7,617 bases of DNA from MGNI01 sp964353875 (GCA_964353875.1 CAYGXU010000139.1:1-7617), one strand, 5' to 3'; positions 1 through 6,098 are shown, counted from the first letter of the stretch. A program made the numbers and translations. The notes: generated by a model not told the origin, from the letters alone.

Positions 1-1
1 C

Positions 2-43
2 GATATCGGCGACAAATCGCAACTCATTCTAGAGGAGGTCTGA
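2..43 (+). CDS. possible 3' end of an upstream gene (partial)
   Basis: Reading from base 2, the frame gives DIGDKSQLILEEV and then TGA at 41-43. The acidic-hydrophobic ending looks like a normal protein C-terminus. The other two forward frames also close soon, at TAG 37-39 or 55-57 depending on frame, so the choice rests only on the look of the residues. If real, this gene runs in the same direction as mobB and ends about 184 bp before it. Thirteen residues are too few to name a family. Confidence 0.3.
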   Translation, partial: DIGDKSQLILEEV

Positions 44-227
44 ATCGGCTTTCGTAGTTTATGCCGAAGTAAGCGATATTCACCTGACTATTGAACGCCG
101 ATTGAATGCATTCAATCGCTTGGGCTAAAAGGCAAATCTTTTCTAACCGTTGTGATTTAGAGGCTGTCACCCGAATTCACCTAAAGAATATCGAGGTGAT
201 GATCTCTACGGAGTGTGAGCAACAAAG
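44..227 (+). other. leader region upstream of mobB-moeA
   Basis: No gene is seen here. The stretch holds the 20-bp palindrome at 99-118, described separately. A weak sigma70-like pair, TTGAAT (103-108) and TAAAAG (126-131) with a 17-bp spacer, overlaps the palindrome. Closer to mobB, TCACCT (177-182) can pair with AGGTGA (194-199) across an 11-nt loop. I looked for a molybdenum-cofactor riboswitch because of the genes downstream, but recognised no conserved core. An in-frame TGA at 216-218 blocks upstream extension of mobB. Confidence 0.5.
99..118. promoter_or_regulatory. perfect 20-bp palindrome, candidate operator
   Basis: CGATTGAATGCATTCAATCG equals its own reverse complement over all 20 bases; symmetry stops at a C/C mismatch on each side. 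As RNA or single-stranded DNA it could fold into an 8-bp stem with a TGCA loop. No T-run follows, so it does not look like an intrinsic terminator. A weak -35-like TTGAAT lies inside the left arm, so binding of a dimeric repressor here could plausibly control mobB-moeA. That regulatory role is inference; only the symmetry is seen. Confidence 0.5.
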
Positions 228-761
228 ATGGGAGACAGGCTTCCCCCAGTAATTTCGATCGTAAGCCGCTCAGGCGCTGGCAAGACTGTGCTCATCGAAC
301 GATTAATCGCCGAGTTCAAGCGCCGCGGCTATCGGGTCGGGACGATCAAGCATCACGTCCATCCCGGGTTCGAGATCGACCACCCGGGAAAAGATACCTG
401 GCGACATGCCCAGGCTGGAAGCGACCATGTCGTCATCGCCGCCCCTGATAAAGTGGCTTCTATCCGCAAAGTTGAAGGGGAGCCCTCCCTTGAAGCGCTC
501 GTCGCTGGCATGACTGATGTGGACATCGTCTTTACCGAGGGCTACAGACGAGAAGGGGTGAACAAGATCGAAGTGGTTCGCAGCGCTTTAAACCCGCTGC
601 CACTTTGTGAAGCTGAGGAATTGCTTGCCATCGTCTCAGACCGAGACCCCCTCTATGATCTCCCCCATTTCGGGCTCGATGCAACCAAAGAGCTCGCCGA
701 TTTCATCCAGCAAAAATTCCTCAAAGATACGCATCGCATGAAAGGTGATGATGGAAAATAA
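228..761 (+). CDS. mobB: molybdopterin-guanine dinucleotide biosynthesis protein B (MobB)
   Basis: MobB is a P-loop GTP-binding protein that assists MobA in attaching GMP to molybdopterin, giving the MGD cofactor of many molybdo- and tungsto-enzymes. The 177-residue protein has the family's usual length. The N-terminal VISIV strand leads into the phosphate-binding loop SRSGAGKT (13-20) and the helix LIERLIAEF. GTIKHH follows near 38-43, then the family signature FEIDHPGKDTWRH and, further on, the strand-end motif VFTEGYRREGVNKIEV. The first P-loop residue is Ser rather than the usual Gly or Ala; GKT is intact. The ATG at 228 puts the first strand where the family has it, and an in-frame TGA (216-218) rules out an earlier start. 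The ribosome-binding site is weak: GGAG at 210-213 is about 14 nt away. The 3' end overlaps moeA, so the two are co-transcribed. No mobA is present in the window. Confidence 0.93.
   Translation: MGDRLPPVISIVSRSGAGKTVLIERLIAEFKRRGYRVGTIKHHVHPGFEIDHPGKDTWRHAQAGSDHVVIAAPDKVASIRKVEGEPSLEALVAGMTDVDIVFTEGYRREGVNKIEVVRSALNPLPLCEAEELLAIVSDRDPLYDLPHFGLDATKELADFIQQKFLKDTHRMKGDDGK
741..747 (+). promoter_or_regulatory. ribosome-binding site deciding the moeA start
   Basis: AAAGGTG lies inside the 3' end of mobB. Three starts are possible in the moeA frame: GTG 745, ATG 748 and ATG 751. Only ATG 751 leaves a usable gap (about 5 nt after AAAGG); the other two overlap or abut the site. I therefore favour 751. 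Confidence 0.55.
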
Positions 762-1965
762 CCCTGAAACCTCGTTCCAAGAGGCCTACCGAAAAACCTT
801 GGATCACATCTATCCTCTGCCTCCAGAGGAGGTCCGCCTTGAGCACCTGGTCGATCGGATCGCTGCTGAAGATCTTTTCGCTCTTGTCGACTCCCCTTCG
901 GTTAATGTCTCCCTCAAGGATGGTTATGCGGTTCTATCCGAGGATATCGCCACAGCGACACCCGATCATCCCATCACTTTACGGCTTACGGGCACAGCAT
1001 CTGCAGGTCATCCCTGGGAAGGTACGCTCCTGCCCGGCACAGCTGTATGCATCTTAAGTGGCGCGCGTATCCCAGCAGGAGCGCAAGCGGTTGTCTCAGA
1101 GGAATTCACACAGGGGCAGGGAGACCAGGCGATCATTATGGCAGATGCCCTTCCCGGAAGAAACATCTTGCTGAGGGGAAGCGATATCGCCCAAGGCCAA
1201 CGCATCATCGAATCAGGAATGTTACTTCAACCGGCGCAAGTCGGTCTGCTGGCAGCCGGTGGATATGTGAGCGCCAAGGTGATCCAGCAGCCTCACATTG
1301 CCATCATCGCTACTGGTGATGAGGTTATCGCTCCGGGCATGCCATTAAAGGAAGGGGCGCTTTTCGCCAGCAACCTGGTCACGCTGGCGTCTTGGTGCAC
1401 TCACTATGGCCTGAGAACCGTGACCGATGTCATTGGGGATGATCGCCAGCTGCTGCATCGAGAATTGCTCAGCAACCTTCGGAAATGCGATGCGCTCCTC
1501 ACCAGTGGAGGGGCCTGGAACAGCGATCGCGACTTCGTCGTCCATATCCTGGATGAGCTCGGCTGGACAAAGGTCTATCACCGTGTAAGGCTTGGACCCG
1601 GGAAAGCCGTTGCCTTTGGAGTCTGGGAGGGCAAACCGGTCTTCTGTTTACCAGGCGGCCCTCCCTCCAACCAGATGGCCTTTTTGCAGCTGGCCTTACC
1701 TGGCCTGATGCATCTTGCCGGTCATCGAAAACCTGGCCTTCCAACGGGTTTTGCTCAACTCGCCACGGAGGTGCGAGGACAAATCGACTGGACACAATTC
1801 ATCCACGGCTGCTTGGAGGCAGGTGAATGTGGAAACCTCTTCCGCCCATTGCGATTGCCCAGTCGATTGCAGATGATGGCGGGCGCCGAAGCCCTGCTCC
1901 AGATTCCCGAAGGGGTGGATCGCATCGCTGAGGGGACTATCGTCCAGATCCAGATTCTCCAATGA
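751..1965 (+). CDS. moeA: molybdopterin molybdenumtransferase, MoeA family (divergent subgroup)
   Basis: MoeA inserts molybdate (or tungstate in some lineages) into adenylylated molybdopterin, completing the active cofactor in the cytoplasm. The 404 residues match the family's usual size. Motifs in order are SLKDGYAV (54-61), SGARIPAGAQAVV (103-115), the linker-strand RGSDIAQG (142-149), ATGDEV (187-192), TSGGAWNSDRDF (251-262), LGPGKAVAFG (281-290) and LPGGPPSN (300-307). A C-terminal beta domain follows from about 332. Several motifs depart from the textbook forms: KDGYAV where MDGYAV is usual, SGGAWNSDRDF for the TGGxSxGxxDF pattern, and GGPPSN for GNPVSA. The catalytic Asp of the DGYA motif is kept. 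I believe this variant set recurs in anaerobes, so it marks a subgroup rather than decay. The gene overlaps mobB by 11 bp, which indicates translational coupling. Whether it handles Mo or W cannot be read from the sequence. Confidence 0.92.
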   Translation: MENNPETSFQEAYRKTLDHIYPLPPEEVRLEHLVDRIAAEDLFALVDSPSVNVSLKDGYAVLSEDIATATPDHPITLRLTGTASAGHPWEGTLLPGTAVCILSGARIPAGAQAVVSEEFTQGQGDQAIIMADALPGRNILLRGSDIAQGQRIIESGMLLQPAQVGLLAAGGYVSAKVIQQPHIAIIATGDEVIAPGMPLKEGALFASNLVTLASWCTHYGLRTVTDVIGDDRQLLHRELLSNLRKCDALLTSGGAWNSDRDFVVHILDELGWTKVYHRVRLGPGKAVAFGVWEGKPVFCLPGGPPSNQMAFLQLALPGLMHLAGHRKPGLPTGFAQLATEVRGQIDWTQFIHGCLEAGECGNLFRPLRLPSRLQMMAGAEALLQIPEGVDRIAEGTIVQIQILQ

Positions 1966-2056
1966 CCCGGAAAGCAGACTTCCTTGTAATTCATGGTTCT
2001 CACATCACCCCTTACTATCCATTCCACCGTAACTAATCAGCCTTATCTGTAAACGC

Positions 2057-2154
2057 AGACCCTAAAGGTCTTCCCGGCAAGACAAGTGGTTGAATTTGCA
2101 TCAGATCTGCGCTTGAAAAGTAAGTTTAGATTGCGAAATAGACCTTTAGGGTCT
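2057..2154. repeat. inverted pair of 15-bp AGACC-N5-GGTCT elements
   Basis: AGACCCTAAAGGTCT (2057-2071) and AGACCTTTAGGGTCT (2140-2154) are exact reverse complements separated by 68 bp. Each copy is also internally dyadic: AGACC and GGTCT arms around five bases. The pair can therefore form either two small hairpins or one long stem. The position between two convergent genes and the nested symmetry resemble REP-like dispersed elements or a bidirectional terminator. Only the internal pair is seen; genome-wide copies are not known from this window. Confidence 0.7.
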
Positions 2155-2247
2155 TTGCCTGAGCAGTTGCATTCCACGTGACTAAAGGCCGAGTGCTCCT
2201 ATGCGCCGGAGCCGATCCCGTCTGTAATTATGGAAAGATGATTAATT

Positions 2248-2272
2248 ATGGGGCAAGAAGAGCGCGCCCCAT
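2248..2272 (-). terminator. GC hairpin downstream of the larA homolog, possible terminator
   Basis: ATGGGGC (2248-2254) pairs perfectly with GCCCCAT (2266-2272) around an 11-nt loop. On the minus strand the hairpin begins about 65 nt after the stop codon of the larA homolog and is followed by AATTAAT rather than a U-tract. It may be a weak or factor-assisted terminator, or an RNA 3'-end stabiliser. Confidence 0.35.
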
Positions 2273-2336
2273 CTCTCATGAAAGCCAAAGCGGTAACGGC
2301 CTCTCGCATTCATTTGCAGCAACATGAGGAGTGCTA

Positions 2337-3587
2337 TCAGGGTGAGATTAGATTGCCCTGCGAGTCAAATTCCATCGGTAAAGGACCGCCCACTACCTCG
2401 ATTTTATCAGCAGGGATGGCCTCCTTCGCTGCCGATGAAACCAGGAGATTAACAAGGGACAAGGTGTTCTTGATCCAGACCAGCCTCACGTTGTTTTCAT
2501 CCTTAGGCCCGATGGTCCGAAATGCTGCCTGCAGCGCCTCACGATCATTGGGAAGCGTGATCGGGATGCGAGCTTTCTCCGGCGCGATGGCGGTGATGCA
2601 ATTTAGATAGGTGACCTCCTTGTCAATCTTCTCCACGCAGCGCTGGGTGGTGAAATCGGCCAATCCGATTCCAATGGCGTTTCCGTAGGTCTCCGGAGTG
2701 AGATCGCGCACGATGATGCGCGTGATGCGGGGGCTGGTTAACTCTTCTTCGTAGATATTCTCGATGCGACCGATGACCTTTGTATCCATCCCCGCCCCAC
2801 TGATGTTTTTTCCAAGTTGGTCAACAAGCAAGACATCGATCTCATCCAGGGGCAATTTGATCGAAAGAATGCGCGCATAGGCGAGCAATTCCTGCTCAAC
2901 CCGCTCCATCTCATCGGGCAATACTACCTCAATTCGTGCGGTCTGATTGTCCGGTCCATCGATCATGGCAATCCCACCCAGAATGGGCAGTTTCTCAAGA
3001 TATACTCGCGCTACTTCACGGATGGTCTCTTCATATCCCAATGCGACGGCGTATTGATGTGTCTCGATCGCTCCCTGTATCCTACCCAAGCCAATCGCCA
3101 TCATCTTCAAAAGGCCGCTCTCGATCTTCCCATGGAACTCGGTGTGGACTTTAATGCGGTTAACCAAAATGATATGGTCACATGTCAGCAGATTCTCATC
3201 GGCGTACACTGGCACCCCTTTAGGGGTCTTGCCAATGGCGCGGACAGCAATGGTGTCGATGATCGGCGCTCCGACCTTCTCCGGAGTCAGACCCAATTCC
3301 GCCAGCACATGAACCTGCCCAGCTCCGGTGCCACCCCCATGCGATCCCATCGCCGGTAAGAGGGACACCTCGGCGCCATGAGCTTTCAGCAACTCAACCA
3401 AGCTGCGTACTACCCTGGGATAATTGCATATCCCCCGCGACCCGACGGCGATGATCACCTTTGATCCTGGCTGGATACGGCTCAACATCCCTTGTTCGGA
3501 GACAGCCGTTTGCAAACTGCGCTCGACATCCTCGAGTGCGATGGGCTTGATTCTTTGCTGGATACGATAGAGCTGTGGGAATTCCAT
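2337..3587 (-). CDS. LarA-family (DUF2088) nickel-pincer-type racemase/isomerase homolog
   Basis: The 416-residue protein has the size and two-domain plan of LarA, the lactate racemase that uses a lysine-bound nickel-pincer nucleotide to move a hydride on 2-hydroxyacids. Seen in order: the strand VIIAVGSRG (44-52), the LarA-like AMGSHGGGTGAGQ (79-91), GKTPKGVPVYAD (119-130), and the block HTEFHGKIESGLLKM (148-162). Lys161 is my candidate for cofactor attachment, and His82, His148 and His152 are candidate catalytic or metal residues. These motifs differ from canonical lactate racemase (GTHRxxT and SGGxK forms), so the substrate is unproven; other 2-hydroxyacids are possible. The ATG at 3587 has a strong site CACCCCTTT (3595-3603, read as AAAGGGGTG), 7 nt away. 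The gene lies downstream of a small membrane protein and an LldP permease on the same strand, supporting a hydroxy-acid role. No larB, larC or larE occurs in the window. Confidence 0.82.
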   Translation of the reverse strand: MEFPQLYRIQQRIKPIALEDVERSLQTAVSEQGMLSRIQPGSKVIIAVGSRGICNYPRVVRSLVELLKAHGAEVSLLPAMGSHGGGTGAGQVHVLAELGLTPEKVGAPIIDTIAVRAIGKTPKGVPVYADENLLTCDHIILVNRIKVHTEFHGKIESGLLKMMAIGLGRIQGAIETHQYAVALGYEETIREVARVYLEKLPILGGIAMIDGPDNQTARIEVVLPDEMERVEQELLAYARILSIKLPLDEIDVLLVDQLGKNISGAGMDTKVIGRIENIYEEELTSPRITRIIVRDLTPETYGNAIGIGLADFTTQRCVEKIDKEVTYLNCITAIAPEKARIPITLPNDREALQAAFRTIGPKDENNVRLVWIKNTLSLVNLLVSSAAKEAIPADKIEVVGGPLPMEFDSQGNLISP

Positions 3588-3784
3588 AGTTATTCACCCC
3601 TTTGAGCAGGTTTAAACATAAAAACCGATCCTAAACTTATTCCTTCCATGATGGAGGCATGGCTTTCTAACCCCAAGTCGTACTGGCCTTTATAGATGAA
3701 GCAATGCATTTTGCCATAGTTCCAACTCATTTATATTTATTTTTTGCACTTTGGAAAAGCCACGTCTGGAAGGAGTGCCGCCTC
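3588..3784 (-). other. 197-bp gap inside the leftward cluster
   Basis: The gap between the small membrane protein and the larA homolog is long for a tight operon, so the racemase may have its own promoter. No gene is supported in it. The region is AT-rich in its middle (3725-3750) and holds a weak CCATG/CATGG stem near 3644-3662. The strong ribosome-binding site of the larA homolog lies at its left edge. Confidence 0.5.
3689..3717 (-). promoter_or_regulatory. possible promoter for the larA homolog
   Basis: On the minus strand ATGGCA (3717-3712) and TATAAA (3694-3689) are separated by 17 bp, matching TTGACA at four of six positions and TATAAT at five of six. A start near 3682 would give a leader of about 95 nt. 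The match is modest and the area is AT-rich, so chance is quite possible. Confidence 0.3.
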
Positions 3785-3952
3785 TCAGCTTAAGATGATC
3801 AAGGCAATCATGACCAATGTCATGAGACCGGTCCCCAGCCCCATCAGAAGCTGCTGATTCGCCTGCGCGGCAACATAGAGCAGGAATGGCAATCCCAGGA
3901 TCATCAATAGAGCTAACCCTTGAAGCAAGGTCTTGTGTTCTTTCAACCACAT
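3785..3952 (-). CDS. small two-helix membrane protein between permease and racemase genes
   Basis: I do not recognise this 55-residue protein. It begins MWLKEHKTLL, a short basic amphipathic lead. Two hydrophobic stretches fit membrane helices: about 9-28 (LLQGLALLMILGLPFLLYVA) and 36-54, separated by the polar turn AQANQQ. Positive residues lie only before helix 1, predicting both ends on the cytoplasmic side. Longer starts exist in the same frame (ATG 3982 and 3979, or upstream to 4045, overlapping the permease). The start at 3952 is preferred because GAGGTG (3963-3958) sits 5 nt before it. It begins 61 bp after the permease stop, on the same strand. The placement suggests a permease accessory subunit, comparable to small subunits of other secondary transporters. 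That is inference from position and topology only. Confidence 0.68.
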   Translation of the reverse strand: MWLKEHKTLLQGLALLMILGLPFLLYVAAQANQQLLMGLGTGLMTLVMIALIILS

Positions 3953-3957
3953 TCGAA

Positions 3958-3963
3958 CACCTC
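3958..3963 (-). promoter_or_regulatory. ribosome-binding site of the small membrane protein
   Basis: Read on the minus strand this is GAGGTG, five bases before the ATG at 3952. It is among the best Shine-Dalgarno matches in the window. It both supports the small gene as real and selects the 55-residue form over longer in-frame starts. Confidence 0.65.
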
Positions 3964-4013
3964 TTTTGGACTCTTCCATCATCCCGCCGTGAAACGATTT
4001 ATGTCCATACCCT

Positions 4014-5609
4014 TCATCTGGTGAGGATCCACACGATCGAGCCAATGACCGCCGTAATTATGATCCCATAAACAATCGTGCGTCGAAGTACCTGTCCTTC
4101 CTCGCCAGCCAAACCAGCTGTGCTGCAACCGACAATGATCTTCGCTGGAGCAAGCATGCTCCCCAACGACCCTCCGGTGGTCTGGGCTGCCAGGATGATC
4201 GCCGCCGGCAGATGAAGCAAATGAGCCGCCTGTTGCTGTAAAGCGGTGAAAACCACATTGGAGTTCGTGTTCGATCCGGTCATAAAGGCACCCAGAAGGC
4301 CGATAAAAGGAGAGAGAAACGGAAACAACGGCTTTAAGGCTTGGCTAAGGCCAAGGGCAAGTGCATAAGTCATCCCACTCATGCTCATGATGGTGGCGAA
4401 GCCAACCATCGTGGCGATGCCGATGCTCGAACGTACTGCGCTGTGGATAGTACTTGATAGGATGCGCTTCCAGGCTCCCGGCTGAAAATGACCAGTGAAG
4501 GCAAAGATCGCATATCCAATGAGCGAAGCATAAGCCAGTAGGGCGCCGGCATGACCAAAGATACTGATGGCTTTCCCCGGTCCAGCTTCCGTCGCCCAAT
4601 CAAGTGAAGTTCGTATCTCAGGGAACGCCAAGTTCAGCTCGATACGGTTGAGAAACTGATGCACAGGTGTGACAAGCTCTGCCACGGTTACGATCACAAC
4701 CAAGATCATGTATGGGGAGACGGCAAGCACCAAAGACATAGGCCTGTGAGCTTGAGAGATCGACTCGGACTTCTTCTCACCACCCGCAATATCCTCGCCT
4801 GCCATTGGCCGGCTGCGGCGGTAAAAAGCGAGGCGCGCCACCAATGCACTGGCTGCCAGACCAGCCAACCCAGCGACAAAACCGGCCAGATTCCAGAGCC
4901 GATGGATCGCCAGGAGATATTGTGTTCCAGCCATCGCCGTGCCAATCAGCAAGATCCCCAGCCAGCCGCGTTTCAACGAAGAGATCCCATCGAACGCCCA
5001 GGCAGCAGCGATCCCACAGGCGAAACAGGCCACGCCGAGCAGCAGGGCAGACCAGGGCGCCAAGACTTCGCCAGATAGGCCCGAAGCAGCGATGAGGGCG
5101 TTGAATGAAGAGGCGATATCCCCGAAGGTGACCGACCAGGAATGCCCGGCCGCAACTGCAGCCACCGAAGTGACCGGAGAGAAGCCGAGCCCCATCAGCA
5201 GGGGGGCCACAACCGCAATGGGCACCCCAAAGCCGGCCACGCCCTGCAGAAAGGCGCTGAATACCCAGCTCAGGATCAGCAATTGTAGCACCCGATCTTG
5301 GGTCAAACGAACGATCCCTTGCGCAATCACCTCAATCGCGCCCGCTTCCTTCACGACATTAAAGAGGACCAACGCCATCCAGATGATGTAGAGGACAAAG
5401 AGCGAAAGCAAAACCCCACTCGCCTGTGAATAGGCGATCAATTCCAGGTCCGCTCCAAAGAACAGGAGCGAAGAGAGCAACGCCACAAGCCAACCTACCG
5501 CCCCCGCCCTGGCGCCTCCCCAACGAAAGACGACCATCAGGATCAGCACACTGGCGATCGGTGAAAAAGCGATGAGGAATTTAAGCAGGCTGACTGGTTG
5601 ATCGCTCAT
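4014..5609 (-). CDS. lldP: L-lactate permease family transporter (LldP)
   Basis: A polytopic inner-membrane symporter of the lactate permease family, which brings in lactate and in some members glycolate with protons. The 531 residues fit the family's usual 500-590. Hydrophobic segments run almost throughout, with one long polar loop at about 264-291. Family hallmarks are AFLQGVAGFGVPIAVVAPLL (119-138), AGHSWSVTFGD (154-164), MTGSNTNSNVVF (443-454) and APAKIIVGCSTAGLAGEEGQ (487-506). They match the LldP motifs for the substrate path, although GSNTNSN differs slightly from the common GSDTSSN. A TTG start at 5618 would add three residues; ATG 5609 is preferred, but neither has a good ribosome-binding site. 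It is the first gene of the leftward cluster, upstream of the small membrane protein and the LarA homolog. The exact substrate cannot be settled from sequence. Confidence 0.9.
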   Translation of the reverse strand: MSDQPVSLLKFLIAFSPIASVLILMVVFRWGGARAGAVGWLVALLSSLLFFGADLELIAYSQASGVLLSLFVLYIIWMALVLFNVVKEAGAIEVIAQGIVRLTQDRVLQLLILSWVFSAFLQGVAGFGVPIAVVAPLLMGLGFSPVTSVAAVAAGHSWSVTFGDIASSFNALIAASGLSGEVLAPWSALLLGVACFACGIAAAWAFDGISSLKRGWLGILLIGTAMAGTQYLLAIHRLWNLAGFVAGLAGLAASALVARLAFYRRSRPMAGEDIAGGEKKSESISQAHRPMSLVLAVSPYMILVVIVTVAELVTPVHQFLNRIELNLAFPEIRTSLDWATEAGPGKAISIFGHAGALLAYASLIGYAIFAFTGHFQPGAWKRILSSTIHSAVRSSIGIATMVGFATIMSMSGMTYALALGLSQALKPLFPFLSPFIGLLGAFMTGSNTNSNVVFTALQQQAAHLLHLPAAIILAAQTTGGSLGSMLAPAKIIVGCSTAGLAGEEGQVLRRTIVYGIIITAVIGSIVWILTR

Positions 5610-5908
5610 ATATCTCAATCCATCAAATTGCCGAGATGAGGAGCTACCGGTAAGAGACGATTCCCATCCCTCTTCCCAGTTTTCGGGACTTCAAAGGATG
5701 ACTTTAATTCTCTATTGGGCTCGATCATCACTCAGAGAAAGATTCCTAACATAATGTCAATAAGTTCAAGATCAATGATCAAAGGCTCCTACTTCGCAAA
5801 CCATCGATATCTTATGATCGGAAAGTTTACCACATGGTTTTTATAGGGATATGAAAGTGAATCGCCCTGCGACAAGCTGCGTGGCATCCAATAGCGGAAG
5901 GGTTATTA

Positions 5909-5931
5909 TGGGGCTGCCGCCCAAAGCCCCA
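5909..5931. other. GC-rich hairpin in the divergent region
   Basis: TGGGGCT (5909-5915) pairs perfectly with AGCCCCA (5925-5931) around a 9-nt loop, GCCGCCCAA. On the plus strand it is followed by CTTTACC and, some bases later, ATTTTTATT, a poor terminator tail. No annotated gene ends nearby, so if it terminates anything that would be a short unannotated transcript or an upstream leader. It stands out as GC-rich within AT-rich surroundings. Confidence 0.5.
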
Positions 5932-6069
5932 CTTTACCATTCATCATATTTTTATTAATAACTCATACAAAAAGCTTTTTCCTAGTGCTCCAAGTTCTCA
6001 TCTGTCTTCTTCCTTTATTTTAAGCAGCTATAATATCCATATGCGTCAGAGTAGCCATAATCGTGCTCC

Positions 6070-6098
6070 TTCACACTCATTTATTCAAGGGCTATAAT
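6070..6098 (+). promoter_or_regulatory. sigma70-type promoter for the GT-C-like gene
   Basis: TTCACA (6070-6075) and a perfect TATAAT (6093-6098) are separated by the ideal 17 bp. The -35 box differs from TTGACA at one position. A start near 6105 would give a leader of about 74 nt before the ATG at 6179. This is the best promoter match found in the window. Confidence 0.7.

Larger units (their letters stand above)
1966..2336. other. convergent intergenic spacer between moeA and the larA homolog
   Basis: Both flanking genes end here, so transcription termination is expected from both sides. No gene is supported. The spacer contains the inverted pair of 15-bp elements (2057-2071 and 2140-2154), a palindrome CAGATCTG (2102-2109), a small GCTCC/GGAGC stem (2195-2199 with 2208-2212) and a 7-bp GC hairpin at 2248-2272. 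None is followed by a long T-run, so no classical intrinsic terminator can be named with confidence. Confidence 0.6.

Noticed and set aside
120..227. A molybdenum-cofactor riboswitch in the mobB leader
   Set aside because: The context invites it, but I could not find a conserved core or the expected multi-helix layout; only a 6-bp stem (177-199) is visible.
215..448. A 77-codon frame starting at GTG 215
   Set aside because: It overlaps mobB in another frame, and its Arg/Pro-rich product has no family character.
2248..2610. A 120-codon plus-strand frame at the 3' end of the larA homolog
   Set aside because: Most of it is antisense to the well-supported LarA-family gene, its first codons fall in a GC hairpin, and the product has low-complexity character with no family resemblance.
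3214..3233. A third copy of the AGACC/GGTCT-type element inside the larA homolog (ACCCCTTTAGGGGT followed by CTTGCC)
   Set aside because: It lies in the codons for the GKTPKGVPVY motif, which looks conserved in the family, so coding constraint explains it; the arms also differ from the intergenic pair.
4659..5391. Several overlapping plus-strand frames of 96-150 codons
   Set aside because: They are antisense shadows of the lldP coding sequence, rich in Pro, Arg and Ser as expected for complements of membrane-protein codons.
5851..5958. A 35-codon plus-strand frame with AGGGAT before its ATG
   Set aside because: It is too short, has no recognisable motif or hydrophobic segment, and runs through a hairpin. 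It is kept only as part of a finding, not as a gene.
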